From the NCBI RefSeq assembly GCF_010500955.1, contig NZ_QVMJ01000043.1:1517-35081 (forward strand): 33,565 bases of DNA, read 5' to 3'. The notes beneath the pieces are model-generated. The model saw nothing but the letters and a program-made list of their open reading frames with translations. It searched no databases and was not told where the DNA came from. The position numbers and the translations under genes were made by a program. Shown here piece after piece: positions 22,455 through 31,095 of this stretch (the first letter of the stretch is position 1; every line of letters starts with the position of its first letter). The DNA comes from Bacteroides sp. 519 (GTDB lineage: Bacteria > Bacteroidota > Bacteroidia > Bacteroidales > Bacteroidaceae).

Positions 22455-24140
22455 CTACTTATCCCATTTCATCTCTATCTGTATCTTCTCGCGTATGCGC
22501 GCCGTTCCCTTTTGTATGTTGAGTATGATATAACCTCCGTCTTTTCCGAAGTGTTTCAACTTGAACGTAATTTTGCCTTTATTGGGACTGGGGCCGTTGA
22601 ACACAAAATTGCTTGCGGGAATGGATGTGCCGTCGTCGTCAGTGTATGCGCTGAGCCCTTCGAATATGTTATTGATATTGGTTTTTAGGTCCCTATAGTA
22701 GAAGTACTCCTCAATGTAGGCCGCTGTCCCGTCCGTCTCAAATTCGATTTCAACGTCATCGGCTTTAACATCATCTGGGTAGCCCTTTTTCGTGATGGCG
22801 ACCTTCTCAAAGTCCTTCTCAAAGTCCAGCGTTAAGTCTAAGATATTTATCTGTATCTTCTTGCGTAGCCCTCCTACGTTGAGCACGATGTTGTATTCGC
22901 CTACTGCCGCCGAGTTGCTAAGAAAATCGAGCGTAAAGTGGCCCCAACCGTCGTCGTCGTCGAACTCAAAATTAAGATCTTTGAATATGCTATTGACCTT
23001 GGTTTTACTGTCAAGCATATCCTCCTCAATGTAGGCATCTTTCTGGTTCGTCCAAAAGTAGACTTTATTATTACTGGCTGTGAGCGTACCGTTCAGTTTG
23101 TAAAAATTAACCTCGGTTTCCGAAAGGTTTAACTTGCGGCCCAATGCGTCGCCGTCTACGCCGGATGATGTCCAGGGTAAAATTTGGGCGGCAATGGTTA
23201 CTTTTTCGCCTGTTTGGTTAAAGGTGAGGATATAGTTAATCCACTCACCCATCCCCCAGTCAATACCAGTATCCGATAGATCAACTTCTATAGGAGTAGC
23301 TTCATCTTTCAGTTTCAATTGAAGTTTTATCTCCTTCCCCGATTCCGACACAGTTTGTGGAAACAAGAAGAAATTATCGTTAAGCAAAGTAGAGGTTGTA
23401 GTCAATTTGTATGGGAAAATACTGGGACTACCAGGAGTGTTTGTTGCATTCATACATGGACTGTTTGTAGTGTTGCCCACCCGGGTCCAAGTAAACTTAG
23501 AGTCATCATCATCCTCCTCTGTACTACCTGATTGGGTTTCGCCCTCATATGTATCTCTTACCCCTGTAAGGGTTATGCTTTCAATTTCTTTTTCTGGAAA
23601 ATCGGTAGCTCTAGATACTTGAAAGGTTACACGTGTTAACAAGTGATGGAATACTAAATCGAATTTTGCACCATGCGTAGGGTTTTCTCTCGAAGCATAC
23701 ATCAAGTCTTTATGCGTAGAAGCGTTTGCTCCAATCGTATACCCGCTAGCGGAATTTACTGTACATTTCAGATTTGAGGCATCTGTTGCTACTGTCATAG
23801 CATCGGATGGATAAAATGCAAAGAACTTATAAGTGCTTGTGGCGTTGGGCCATACTTTTTTATAGGTAGTATTTTGCCCACCCGTTACCTCAACATTATC
23901 ACCGTTAATAAAAGTGCTGGCACCAGTACCATCGTACATACCATATAGTTTCATGGTACCATTAAAATCGGCAGTAGTAGTTCCTCCCCAATCTGTTGCG
24001 GCTCTCGTTTCCGCACTTCGTAGCACAAATTTATGTATTGCGCCGAATTCGATATAGTTGGGAAGAGCATCTATATCTTTCTGACACGAACAAACCGCCA
24101 CCACGATGATTATTCCATATATATATCTTATTCGATTCAT
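22455..24140 (-). CDS. Fimbrillin-like minor subunit with duplicated C-terminal domain
   Basis: A 561-residue lipoprotein (VCSC, Cys19) with an Arg cleavage candidate in SAETRAATD (Arg46). Residues about 30-335 form a Mfa-like fimbrillin domain (KDLMYASRENPTHGAKFDL, then FHHLLTRVTFQVSR, ending GEWINYILTFNQTGEKVTI and ILPWTSSG). After it come two related units of about 105 residues (about 340-440 and 450-561). Both carry AYIEE, then K(T)xVN/INxIF, a DDD run, a glycine before an IVLNV/IILNI strand, and a basic R.KIQI end. This tandem pair is absent from the other fimbrillins. It is probably an accessory subunit near the tip. It sits 13 bp after the previous gene and 11 bp before the tip gene. 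Confidence 0.8.
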   Translation of the reverse strand: MNRIRYIYGIIIVVAVCSCQKDIDALPNYIEFGAIHKFVLRSAETRAATDWGGTTTADFNGTMKLYGMYDGTGASTFINGDNVEVTGGQNTTYKKVWPNATSTYKFFAFYPSDAMTVATDASNLKCTVNSASGYTIGANASTHKDLMYASRENPTHGAKFDLVFHHLLTRVTFQVSRATDFPEKEIESITLTGVRDTYEGETQSGSTEEDDDDSKFTWTRVGNTTNSPCMNATNTPGSPSIFPYKLTTTSTLLNDNFFLFPQTVSESGKEIKLQLKLKDEATPIEVDLSDTGIDWGMGEWINYILTFNQTGEKVTIAAQILPWTSSGVDGDALGRKLNLSETEVNFYKLNGTLTASNNKVYFWTNQKDAYIEEDMLDSKTKVNSIFKDLNFEFDDDDGWGHFTLDFLSNSAAVGEYNIVLNVGGLRKKIQINILDLTLDFEKDFEKVAITKKGYPDDVKADDVEIEFETDGTAAYIEEYFYYRDLKTNINNIFEGLSAYTDDDGTSIPASNFVFNGPSPNKGKITFKLKHFGKDGGYIILNIQKGTARIREKIQIEMKWDK

Positions 24141-24153
24141 TATTTATTTCTGC

Positions 24154-25272
24154 TTAGTTTACTGTTATTGGCACATTTATTTTATTCCATCCTTTTACTT
24201 TGATAGGATTAATAGTGATGTATCCTGGTTTGATGGTTATTTGATAGTTAATCCAATAACCGGCTACCCAGTCTTCGTAATCTTTTAAATCAAATTCAAC
24301 TTCTGTATCGTCAACACCAGCAGTATCATGTGCTGCAGCTACTCTAAATTTGAGGTACAACTTTGCGTTTTCAAATTTTCCAGCTCCGGTTCCGACTTTG
24401 TCATGTGGGAGCATAAACATACTATAATTATTCGTAGGAGTACTAGTAGTCGGTAAGTTAGGTAAAAAGGCCGATTCGAAGCTAGTTTCTGTGAAATCAA
24501 TACTAGGTGCCTGTAGTGGCGTAGAAAAAGTCATAGAAAAAGTAGGTGTTGCACCACTTTTGCTTTTTGTTCCCCAACTAAAACCAGATGTGCTCATTGT
24601 TGGTGTTCCTCTATCATACACGTCTTTTATAGCAACTTCTTTTATCCACACTTCATCGCTGCCTATAAAACCAGTTGCCTCCCTTCTTATCTGAAAAGTA
24701 ATACGGGTAAGAAGATGATCAAAGTTTATTGCCACTGTTCCGCTATTATCCGAACGTTTATGTGTTCCAATATTAGCAAACAACAAATCTGGTTGATTGG
24801 TATATGCTGATTGTATTGTATATGGATTATCTAAAGTATAATTGGCTGCTGCCGAAAAAGCTGGCTTTGTAAATGCACCAGTACCCGATGCCGGAGCATA
24901 AGCATGAAAATAAAGTTGTCCATCATTGCTTGGCCATCTTTTAGTATACGAGGTAGTTGCTGTACCATTAACTTTACTTATAGCACCACCGGTTGCCACA
25001 ATAACAGGATCATCGTAAAAAGCAGTTGGAGATCCAGCTACTTCTACCATAAGCAACTGAAAAGTACCTGTATAATTGTGGTATGCCTCAGGAGTTATTC
25101 CTTCGTCAGTCGAAGCCTGCCCTCTTGTTGTTACTTCCTGACTTCCTATCACACCAATCTCAAGCTTGATTGCTTCGGGATCTATAACTGTTTCATCGCT
25201 CATTTCATTTGTACACGAGCCTAAAAAAGCTGCACACACTAAAAGTCCGGATAGATATTTACTCTGTATCAT
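24154..25272 (-). CDS. Fimbrillin family minor subunit
   Basis: A lipoprotein of 372 residues (FLGSC, Cys20). An Arg cleavage candidate is in EVTTRGQAS (Arg50), as in its neighbours. The family's HLLTRITFQIRRE motif (DLLFANIGTHKRSDNSG, then INFDHLLTRITFQI) marks the Mfa-like fimbrillin fold. The C-terminal GYWINYQITIKPGYITINPI and KVKGWNKINVPITVN give the final strand used in subunit joining by strand exchange. It is closely related to the N-terminal domain of the following 561-residue subunit. It is probably a minor pilin between the anchor/shaft and the tip. Spacing to neighbours is 21 and 13 bp, so it is in the packed half of the operon. Confidence 0.82.
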   Translation of the reverse strand: MIQSKYLSGLLVCAAFLGSCTNEMSDETVIDPEAIKLEIGVIGSQEVTTRGQASTDEGITPEAYHNYTGTFQLLMVEVAGSPTAFYDDPVIVATGGAISKVNGTATTSYTKRWPSNDGQLYFHAYAPASGTGAFTKPAFSAAANYTLDNPYTIQSAYTNQPDLLFANIGTHKRSDNSGTVAINFDHLLTRITFQIRREATGFIGSDEVWIKEVAIKDVYDRGTPTMSTSGFSWGTKSKSGATPTFSMTFSTPLQAPSIDFTETSFESAFLPNLPTTSTPTNNYSMFMLPHDKVGTGAGKFENAKLYLKFRVAAAHDTAGVDDTEVEFDLKDYEDWVAGYWINYQITIKPGYITINPIKVKGWNKINVPITVN

Positions 25273-25293
25273 AGTTATTTGTTTTAAAATTTA

Positions 25294-26424
25294 TTAATCT
25301 TCAAGAGATACATTTTTCTTGTCCCATCCGCTCACTTTGATGGGGTTAATTATTATATTGAATTCTTTAATTATTGCAGTAAGTTCCAAGCGTGTATTGC
25401 GTGGAAGGCTGTAATTATATGGTTCACCGGGTAAAGGATTGTTGGGTGGATCGTAATATTCGGTATATGTTGTATTAGGGGTGTTGATACCCAACCGAAC
25501 ACCTTCGTCATCGAAAGTGGGATCGTCATAAATGACCCTCAGGTCTACTGCCTTATCTTCATCTGTTGAATCTAAATTCCCCAGCAAAATTGAAGGAATT
25601 ATTACACGCGGTTTGTTCCATATCCAAACATCTTTATCGGCATCAAAACTCCATCTTATTTCTTCGGCATCATTAAAGTCTGCTATGGTTCGTGTGCCTC
25701 TGGTACCGGTATAGCTATTCGGTGTTCCATCGCGTGCTTTATCAAACAGTGGAACAACACCGGTTGGAAAGTTGTATAACTTTACATATTCAACTTTATC
25801 TTTTTTCTCTTCTATTTCTGTTTCGAACGTCAAATCTAACCTTACTCCCAGTCTTTCCATTAACACTTGTATGGGACCCGGAATGGTGTCTCCACCATTA
25901 ATTGAGTGTCCTGCTTTGTTTGTTATGCGTACATTCTCTATCATAGCTGTCATAGGAATGTACTTATCTTCATGAAAGGCAGATGTTGCACTGGTAGCAC
26001 CAGCCGAAAAGCCCATATTATCTAACATACCTATATGTTTTGATTCATCAAATGCGGCAAGTGCATCTAACCGGGTTTGATCCGGTTCACTCCTTTCGTT
26101 AACAATAAATACAAAATGATAGATTGTATCAAGTTTCATCCGGAAGGCTACTTTAGCCACAAGTTTATCTGCAATGCTGTCTTGAAAAGCGACGCTAAAA
26201 AATTTATTGTATACACATTTCTCTGTTGGAGGGTCAAATGCCAATATACGCACCCATTTTATGGTATCATCAGGCGCAATCACTATTTCACCTTTCTTCC
26301 TTGTAGTAATGTCAAACGAAACTTCCTGCTCTTCGTTAACTACGGTTTCTCTCTCGTCCCGCTCACAAGCAAAAAAGAAAAACACCATTAATAGTAAATA
26401 TATACTTATATATATTGGTTTCAT
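25294..26424 (-). CDS. Fimbrillin-related minor subunit lipoprotein
   Basis: A lipoprotein of 376 residues (FFFFAC, Cys20) with an Arg cleavage candidate in FDITTRKKG (Arg42). It lacks a clear HLLTR fimbrillin motif but has the same C-terminal ending as its neighbour (FNIIINPIKVSGWDKKNVSL), so it should join by strand exchange. The N-terminal half (IKWVRILAFDPPTEKCVYN, then YHFVFIVNERSEPD) resembles the MFA3/accessory type in which a subunit links shaft and tip. It lies directly after the anchor gene (11 bp), like mfa3 in Porphyromonas gingivalis. Accessory pilin is the best call; the exact position in the fibre is inferred. Confidence 0.72.
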   Translation of the reverse strand: MKPIYISIYLLLMVFFFFACERDERETVVNEEQEVSFDITTRKKGEIVIAPDDTIKWVRILAFDPPTEKCVYNKFFSVAFQDSIADKLVAKVAFRMKLDTIYHFVFIVNERSEPDQTRLDALAAFDESKHIGMLDNMGFSAGATSATSAFHEDKYIPMTAMIENVRITNKAGHSINGGDTIPGPIQVLMERLGVRLDLTFETEIEEKKDKVEYVKLYNFPTGVVPLFDKARDGTPNSYTGTRGTRTIADFNDAEEIRWSFDADKDVWIWNKPRVIIPSILLGNLDSTDEDKAVDLRVIYDDPTFDDEGVRLGINTPNTTYTEYYDPPNNPLPGEPYNYSLPRNTRLELTAIIKEFNIIINPIKVSGWDKKNVSLED

Positions 26425-26435
26425 TGCGGGGGGAT

Positions 26436-27479
26436 TTATGGTTGTACATCCAGATTAGCTTCTATTCTTACCAGATACCAGTTATTAACAATTATCTCAA
26501 CATGGTACCAGTTGTCGAAACGGTCTTTTTCGAACACAAACTGTAGTTTGTAGTTGTCGAACCTTTCCAACATAAAATCGTTATAGTATTTTGGGTTTTG
26601 CATAATGAGTGGTGTAAGCGATTGGCTTATCAGCACTTCCTCATTTCTGCCTGGTTCTTGCAGTATAATGGTTAGTTCCAAATCATCGTTTTCCCACAAA
26701 CGTTGTGTTTGCAAAAAAGAACTGAATGTTTGGTAATATGTATTTTCGTGCACTGTGCGGGTTTCGGTTGATTGATCCGAATAGTAGTGATGGTAAGTGT
26801 ACACTGGTTGCTCGCCCGGGCAACGATTAAGGAAGCTAACAATTCCGTTCTTACCGGTAATGGTTGCTTTTATTTCCGATCCGGTGGGTAACTGACGGTC
26901 GAATATAGCATCTATCTGTATATTATTGGTGTTTTTTGCGAAGTTAAGATAGTACTTTTCGTGTGGTGGGTTCTCGTCTATGGTTATTGTTAGTGGCTTG
27001 TTGCCATGTTCGGTATCCGATTTTCTATCTTCGTAGGCATAATACAATGCCGATTGTATTTCTGTTTCTATATGTTGTTCGCCGTTACAAATTATGCGGT
27101 TAGTAGCATTGGGCAAAGTGGTTGCTTCTTCATTTATATACTCTTCGCTGGCATTCATCCATGCCACAAAAGTATAGGTACCTGCATTTAGTGTGAAGGT
27201 ATATTCAAAATTGGTTTCGTACAATTCGTCGCTATAAAACCGTTTTGTTAGGAAAAGATCGCCGGTATTTTTGTATATATAGAGGTCTATGCTGTCGACA
27301 ACTTCCCGTATATGGTCTTCGTGATCACCATTTATATTGTATAGAAATTTCAAAGTAAGCTGTTGTTCACCAGCCGGAAGTTCATCACAGTTCAAATCGC
27401 CTTCGCCCAGACAACTGCTAAGCAAAAGGGGGAAAAGAAAACATAATAGAAAGGTAGGGTTAAAAACTGTGCGCATCAT
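26436..27479 (-). CDS. FimB/Mfa2-family fimbrial anchor lipoprotein
   Basis: A lipoprotein of 347 residues (LLLSSC, Cys23). It has the FimB/Mfa2 pattern: a first domain with VDSIDLYIYKNTGDLFLTKRF, FEYTFTLNAGTYTFVAWMN and, later, LTITIDENPPHEKYYLNFAKN. It ends NWYHVEIIVNNWYLVRIEAN. Unlike the fimbrillins it has no Thr-Arg site 20-35 residues after the lipid Cys, as expected for an anchor that stays lipidated in the outer membrane and is not processed by an Arg protease. It comes right after the shaft gene, as mfa2 follows mfa1. It should fix the fibre to the cell and limit its length. A pair of hairpins separates it from the shaft gene. Confidence 0.85.
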   Translation of the reverse strand: MMRTVFNPTFLLCFLFPLLLSSCLGEGDLNCDELPAGEQQLTLKFLYNINGDHEDHIREVVDSIDLYIYKNTGDLFLTKRFYSDELYETNFEYTFTLNAGTYTFVAWMNASEEYINEEATTLPNATNRIICNGEQHIETEIQSALYYAYEDRKSDTEHGNKPLTITIDENPPHEKYYLNFAKNTNNIQIDAIFDRQLPTGSEIKATITGKNGIVSFLNRCPGEQPVYTYHHYYSDQSTETRTVHENTYYQTFSSFLQTQRLWENDDLELTIILQEPGRNEEVLISQSLTPLIMQNPKYYNDFMLERFDNYKLQFVFEKDRFDNWYHVEIIVNNWYLVRIEANLDVQP

Positions 27480-27504
27480 AATGGGGTTTTGAGTTTGAGT
27501 TTTG

Positions 27505-27607
27505 AGTTATGAGTTTTGGGTCATGGGTTTAGACTGACCCAAAGCTCATAACTATTCAGCAGTTTCGGGGTTAAGAGTTTCAGGGGTTAAAGCCTAAAAC
27601 TCTTAAC
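27505..27607. repeat. Two adjacent hairpins between shaft and anchor genes
   Basis: AGTTATGAGTTTTGGGTCA (27505-27523) pairs with 27535-27553 with one mismatch. GTTAAGAGTTT (27570-27580) pairs perfectly with 27597-27607. Both arms repeat GAGTTTTGAG/ATGAGTT-like words. The second hairpin begins 12 bp after the shaft stop. It marks the point where a strongly expressed shaft could be separated from the minor subunits. Confidence 0.8.
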
Positions 27608-27618
27608 GTTGAAACGAT

Positions 27619-29127
27619 TTAGCGTGGTTCAAGACCGCTTTCTTGCTTAACAAGTGTCCAGTCTTTCACAACCAGATTTACATGTAGGTATGTGTCTTTT
27701 TTCGGATCAAGTGGATCTGGTTCTTCAGTATCAATGTCACCACCTGGGGCAGAATATCCACAAGCCAATACTTTGTCGATAGTTAACTCATAGTAGTGGT
27801 TACGAACAACATCATAGCGTTCAGTGATTTCTTTTTCTTTATCGTAAAGTGGAATGATATAGTAGCAAACACATTTTAGATATTCTTCAATTTCATACTC
27901 ACCTTCTACTAAACCAAGTTCGGTTTCTGCTACATCTTTTGCATCATTAGCATCCAAGAAGAATCTACCATCATAATAATCTGTTCTTTCTTTATTTTTA
28001 CGAATACGGTAGAAATCGTATGTACCAACAGCCTGAGTATTGGCAGTTTCAGTAGTTGCACCACTTTCTACAACCATATCAGGATTAAATTCAGCTTTTA
28101 TTGAAACAATAGTTGCATTACCATAAGTAGGCTCCGCGTTCGTATTTTCCATTGCATAAGAATATACACCACCTTTAGCTTCAATTTTGCTACCACCTTT
28201 TTTAGTGAATGGAAGTCTATAAGTTAAATTATCAACATCGTGCAAGTTAGGCCAGTAAGCAGCAGGCTGTGTTCCACCTACAGGATACGCAGTGTGATAT
28301 GGAGCCTGGAACAATTCTTTTCCTCCAAAGTTAGGGAAGAAGTGCATTGCATTCGGATTGTTGGTAACAACATATTCAATACTTTCGGGTTTAACAACAC
28401 CGGCAGCATCAACATGCAAAAGAGTACCATCATCCTGCAAACCGATAGCAGTTTCAACTTTGGCTACAGCACGACCAATTTTGATTTCTACATAGTTCTT
28501 TTTAGGATTTGCTAGCAAACCGTCTGCCACGATTTCATCGTAAGTGTGAACATCCAACTCTTTTGTTGTATACTCCATTTGTTTGTAATCCTGATTGGCA
28601 AGCATTTCAACACCACTTGTCATGAAGAAATTACCTTTCTTACCAGCTGCATTTGTTGATGTAAGGTCAACAAATTCAGCAAATCTACCTTCGTTGATTT
28701 CAGTGATTACCTGATTCAGGTTATCAAGGTGTTTTCCTTTTAAAGTGGTAAGCGCAAATGTTACACTACTTGGAACATTAGCTGCAGCAATAAAGTAATA
28801 TGTACCTGCTGTTGCTTTGAAGATGTTTTGTTTTGGAGTTGTACCATCTGCCTCATAAGGTTCGAAAGTAAACACTTCAGTGATAACCTTATTAGAGTTC
28901 AGCATAAAAACCGCTGCACTGTTGATTGTTGTTTCTGCATCCTCAGCTTTTATTTCAGGATACAAAGCACGGGTAGAGTTTTCTTGTTGCAGCCCAAACT
29001 GCACATATGTTCCTTCACCCTCAAGTTCAACAACATCGTTGCCTTCGTTGTCCGAACAGCTTGCCATTCCCATGCTAAGAGCAGCAAAAGCCATCATTGC
29101 ATACTTAAAATTCATTTTCATTTTCAT
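27619..29127 (-). CDS. Mfa1-like major fimbrial shaft protein
   Basis: A lipoprotein precursor of 502 residues (MGMASC, Cys24). An Arg cleavage candidate in ENSTRALYPEIK (Arg53) corresponds to the Arg-gingipain-type site at residue 46-49 of FimA/Mfa1. Family features are YVQFGLQQ, AAVFMLNSNKVITEVFTFEP, AGTYYFIAAANVPSSV, EIKIGRAVAKVETAIGLQ and the C-terminal DVVRNHYYELTIDKVLACGY, TYLHVNLVVKDWTLVKQ. It is the only gene here flanked by palindromes on both sides and the first fimbrillin of the operon, which fits the abundant shaft subunit. After lipid transport and proteolysis the last strand would fill the groove of the neighbour. Confidence is high for the family, moderate for shaft rather than tip. 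Confidence 0.85.
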   Translation of the reverse strand: MKMKMNFKYAMMAFAALSMGMASCSDNEGNDVVELEGEGTYVQFGLQQENSTRALYPEIKAEDAETTINSAAVFMLNSNKVITEVFTFEPYEADGTTPKQNIFKATAGTYYFIAAANVPSSVTFALTTLKGKHLDNLNQVITEINEGRFAEFVDLTSTNAAGKKGNFFMTSGVEMLANQDYKQMEYTTKELDVHTYDEIVADGLLANPKKNYVEIKIGRAVAKVETAIGLQDDGTLLHVDAAGVVKPESIEYVVTNNPNAMHFFPNFGGKELFQAPYHTAYPVGGTQPAAYWPNLHDVDNLTYRLPFTKKGGSKIEAKGGVYSYAMENTNAEPTYGNATIVSIKAEFNPDMVVESGATTETANTQAVGTYDFYRIRKNKERTDYYDGRFFLDANDAKDVAETELGLVEGEYEIEEYLKCVCYYIIPLYDKEKEITERYDVVRNHYYELTIDKVLACGYSAPGGDIDTEEPDPLDPKKDTYLHVNLVVKDWTLVKQESGLEPR

Positions 29128-29186
29128 TTTTTTGTTTATTGGTTAATAAATAATTATTGGGTTTCCCCGTTTGTTAATTCAATTGT

Positions 29187-29299
29187 TTTAGACACGGATT
29201 GCGCGGATTACACGGATTTAAATACACGGATTTATTTTTTTAAACCGGTATTTAATCCGTGTTTAAAATCCGTGTAATCTGCGTCATCCGTGTCTAAAA
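29187..29299. repeat. Long palindrome, word ACACGGATT
   Basis: The left arm starts TTTTAGACACGGATTGCGCG and contains four copies of a (ACA)CGGATT word. The right arm ends GTCATCCGTGTCTAAAA. It lies 6 bp after the stop of the TPR lipoprotein gene and about 60 bp before the shaft start. There is no T-run on the minus strand. Confidence 0.85.
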
Positions 29300-29305
29300 T
29301 TTTAT

Positions 29306-30958
29306 TCATAATTTATCTAAGTGTTCACGTAAATTATAATCCCGGATCATCTTACTAATCTCCGGATCGCGCTCCGCCCGGTTTATCTTACCCGGATCCA
29401 GTCTGCAAGCCTCCATCAAGTGATCAACTGCGGCCTGATGCTCCTTCAACCGGTAGCAAAGTATGGCAGCCAGGTAATGCGTGTTTGCTGTTTGAGGCAA
29501 CGTAGCCAACAGGTTGTAAGCTTTTGCGTCATAACCTAAACAGGTTAGTGTTACGGCGGTGTTATAATCGTCGTACTCGTTTAATATATTCAAAGCACGT
29601 TGGTATTCGCGGTTTCGCAGCAAGCGCAAAGCGTGCATATATTCTGTACGCTGATCGGCGGTGAACTCAGGGTTACCCAATAGGCTACCATCGGCCAGTT
29701 CGTCCATCGAGGCGATTACGTAACTCAACGTGTCCAGTGGTTGAATCTTGTAATAACTGCGGTCGGTAGCGGTAATGCTGCCACCCAATGTTAGTTTCAG
29801 ATTCTTTAATCCTACTGTTACCGGGTAGGTACGGGTATAGCGGTAGCTATAATTCTTACCGGGAGTGATGGTAGCACTGTAGTGCGCATCCGGACGGTAA
29901 GGGGCAGGTACCATATACTTAAACACCTCTTGCTGACGAGAGCCTTTAACTTCGTTGGCTGCTATCTTTTCGTGTAACAAATATTCTCCTGCCAGTGCTA
30001 TAGAGTCTTTGTCTTTGGGCAACAACGGTTCAAGGTCCTCGGGACTGATGCCTTTAAAGTAGAACTCACGGTACTTGGCCGGAACGGCATCCAATGTGAT
30101 CTGTCGTTTTACAGGGGCCGACTCAATGAGTTTTTTACGTTCTTTACGGTATTTATACCCTAGTTCGGATGTGTCCTGACGGGTAGCTAAACGCCGGTTC
30201 AGTGCATTGTGATATTTAATATCGTGAGCTATCAGTTTCTGACGCAGATCTTCGGCACGCTTCACATTGTATTCATCGTATTTGGCCTGTTCGGTGTTGC
30301 GCCAGTCGCGATACTCTTGCATCAACGACCATTTACTGTAATAAGAATCAAGTTCTGTTTGTCGGCGACGACCCAGTTCGCGGTCTACCCCACGGTGATC
30401 TACAAAAGCAGAATCGTAAGCAGTGGGGTCAATTATACCATCCAGATACTTTTGATAGCGCTCGTAATCCTGCTGCTGTAGTTCAATAAAGTTCTTACCA
30501 CGAAGTACCACATCATCCAAATGCACTACAGAATCGTTGTGCAACAGATTGGGGGTAATCGTCAGTTGAAAGTCGTCTGTCAAATAAGCTTCGGGTACGT
30601 GAATAATAAAATCAATATTCACCAATCCTTCGCGTACCGGGGCAAAGCGTGCTCGTGAAGTGACAGTTACCTGCGACAATGCATATACCTTATTGGTATC
30701 TAACCGGGCTTCGTCCTGATGGCTATCGGTTGTAGAAGCATCAAGAGGCTCCTGGCTATAGTTTACCTGCTCGCTCAGTACCATAGCACCCCGACCACCA
30801 TCGCCCTGACCCGGACGATCGCCCGGATGAGTGATTGTTATTTGTGAACGCTCAAGAAACAATCGTTCAGTTAAATGGCGTTTACGGGTGCTATTATTGG
30901 TACATGATGCTAGCATTAACAGGATGCCAATAAGGTATAGGTATGTTTTCTCTCTCAT
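29306..30958 (-). CDS. TPR-containing lipoprotein of fimbrial operon
   Basis: A lipoprotein of 550 residues (LMLASC, Cys19). The middle has an extended charged region (YQKYLDGIIDPTAYDSAFVD, then LDSYYSKWSLMQEYRDWRN and AKYDEYNVKRAEDLRQKL), probably coiled coil. The C-terminal 110 residues have TPR-like helical pairs (LRLLRNREYQRALNILNEY, LLATLPQTANTHYLAAIL, HQAAVDHLMEACRLDPGKI). I do not know a named function. Genes of this type sit between the DUF3868 and fimbrillin genes in Bacteroidales and are likely outer-membrane assembly factors. It has a palindrome on each side and no Thr-Arg maturation site of the fimbrillin kind near its lipid Cys. Confidence 0.75.
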   Translation of the reverse strand: MREKTYLYLIGILLMLASCTNNSTRKRHLTERLFLERSQITITHPGDRPGQGDGGRGAMVLSEQVNYSQEPLDASTTDSHQDEARLDTNKVYALSQVTVTSRARFAPVREGLVNIDFIIHVPEAYLTDDFQLTITPNLLHNDSVVHLDDVVLRGKNFIELQQQDYERYQKYLDGIIDPTAYDSAFVDHRGVDRELGRRRQTELDSYYSKWSLMQEYRDWRNTEQAKYDEYNVKRAEDLRQKLIAHDIKYHNALNRRLATRQDTSELGYKYRKERKKLIESAPVKRQITLDAVPAKYREFYFKGISPEDLEPLLPKDKDSIALAGEYLLHEKIAANEVKGSRQQEVFKYMVPAPYRPDAHYSATITPGKNYSYRYTRTYPVTVGLKNLKLTLGGSITATDRSYYKIQPLDTLSYVIASMDELADGSLLGNPEFTADQRTEYMHALRLLRNREYQRALNILNEYDDYNTAVTLTCLGYDAKAYNLLATLPQTANTHYLAAILCYRLKEHQAAVDHLMEACRLDPGKINRAERDPEISKMIRDYNLREHLDKL

Positions 30959-30961
30959 AAG

Positions 30962-31095
30962 ATTAATGTGCCAATAGGATAATGTGCCAATATGCCAATA
31001 TACTAATGTGTCAATTTACCAATGTGCCAATAGGATAATAGGATAATTATGCGCAGCCAATTAGCATATTGGCATATTAGCACATTGGCATATTA
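30962..31095. repeat. Long palindromic repeat region, word TGCCAATA
   Basis: The left half repeats AATGTGCCAATA and GGATAAT; the right half (31057-31095) is the reverse complement of part of it, with ATTGGCATATTAGCACATTG. It begins right next to the stop of the DUF3868 gene (31096-31098) and ends 3 bp before the start of the next gene. The pairing is imperfect and several alternative stems are possible. Confidence 0.75.
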
